The translations under genes and the position numbers were made by a program. Shown here in pieces: positions 13,352 through 13,352 of a stretch of 13,352 bases of DNA. Origin of the DNA: DASUSF01 sp036375275 (GTDB lineage Bacteria > Pseudomonadota > Alphaproteobacteria > Geminicoccales > Geminicoccaceae); assembly GCA_036375275.1 (NCBI GenBank), contig DASUSF010000121.1:1-13352 (forward strand). Direction: 5' to 3'. How positions within the stretch are numbered: position 1 is the first letter of the stretch; the number at the start of each line of letters is the position of its first letter. Below the pieces are notes generated by a model. That model saw only the letters and a program-made list of their open reading frames with translations, did not search any database and was not told where the DNA came from.

Positions 13352-13352
13352 C

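Larger units (their letters stand above)
12368..13352 (-). mobile_element. IS256-family insertion sequence, partial (runs off the right edge)
   Basis: The element contains an IS256-type transposase and one likely terminus at 12368. The terminus reads GGTCACGTCCGTCAAGG on the plus strand; GTCCGT at positions 7-12 matches the placement in the IS256 end as I recall it. The transposase stop lies about 55 bases inside this end, as expected. The other end and the start of the transposase are outside the window, so the target duplication cannot be checked; the adjacent 8 bases CACGCCTC (12360-12367) are the candidate. Confidence 0.8.

Noticed and set aside
1..13352. tRNA, rRNA, CRISPR, toxin-antitoxin or phage-defence genes.
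   Set aside because: None was recognised by reading either strand; all clear genes are metabolic, transport or transposition genes.

Overview
The window is very GC-rich with strong G/C preference at third codon positions and dense, often overlapping genes. Gene content (O-acetylhomoserine sulfhydrylase with the SLTKYISGHG lysine motif, acyl-CoA catabolism genes, polar amino-acid ABC transporter, IS256-type transposase) and a palindromic element of the kind common between alphaproteobacterial genes point to an alphaproteobacterium, perhaps of Rhodospirillales type. That placement is inference from style and gene content, not from a marker gene.

Left part (1-2175, all minus strand): a full-length metY-type gene, followed downstream by a truncated second copy of its own 3' third. 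Upstream of metY lie a stem-loop close to its start, a palindromic intergenic element, and a shortened SpoIIAA/STAS-like gene that ends at that element.

Middle-left (2207-4435): a secreted sugar-type ABC solute-binding protein (minus) with no permease or ATPase beside it. It diverges from an alpha/beta hydrolase (plus); the shared upstream region carries an 8-bp inverted repeat with 19-bp spacing.

Centre (4442-9364, minus): the most coherent unit, a five-gene operon with overlapping or abutting genes. In transcription order: acyl-CoA dehydrogenase, NAD-binding 3-hydroxyacyl-CoA dehydrogenase, a stand-alone second '3HCDH C-terminal' protein, a CaiB/BaiF-fold protein whose residues match alpha-methylacyl-CoA racemase, and a zinc-free MDR/quinone oxidoreductase. 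Racemase plus dehydrogenases suggests breakdown of an alpha-methyl-branched or otherwise unusual acyl-CoA; no enoyl-CoA hydratase or thiolase is present here. The operon start is odd: a good TATAGT box and a strong Shine-Dalgarno lead to an ATG that is out of frame with the acyl-CoA dehydrogenase.

Right part (9457-13352): a small plus-strand gene of an uncharacterised family with a Cys/His cluster meets, stop to stop, a minus-strand polar amino-acid transporter (two permeases and an ATPase, gltJKL order). The expected gltI binding-protein gene is missing upstream. Instead there are about 320 bases without a convincing gene and then the end of an IS256-family element whose transposase runs off the right edge. 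No tRNA, rRNA, CRISPR array or phage gene was seen.
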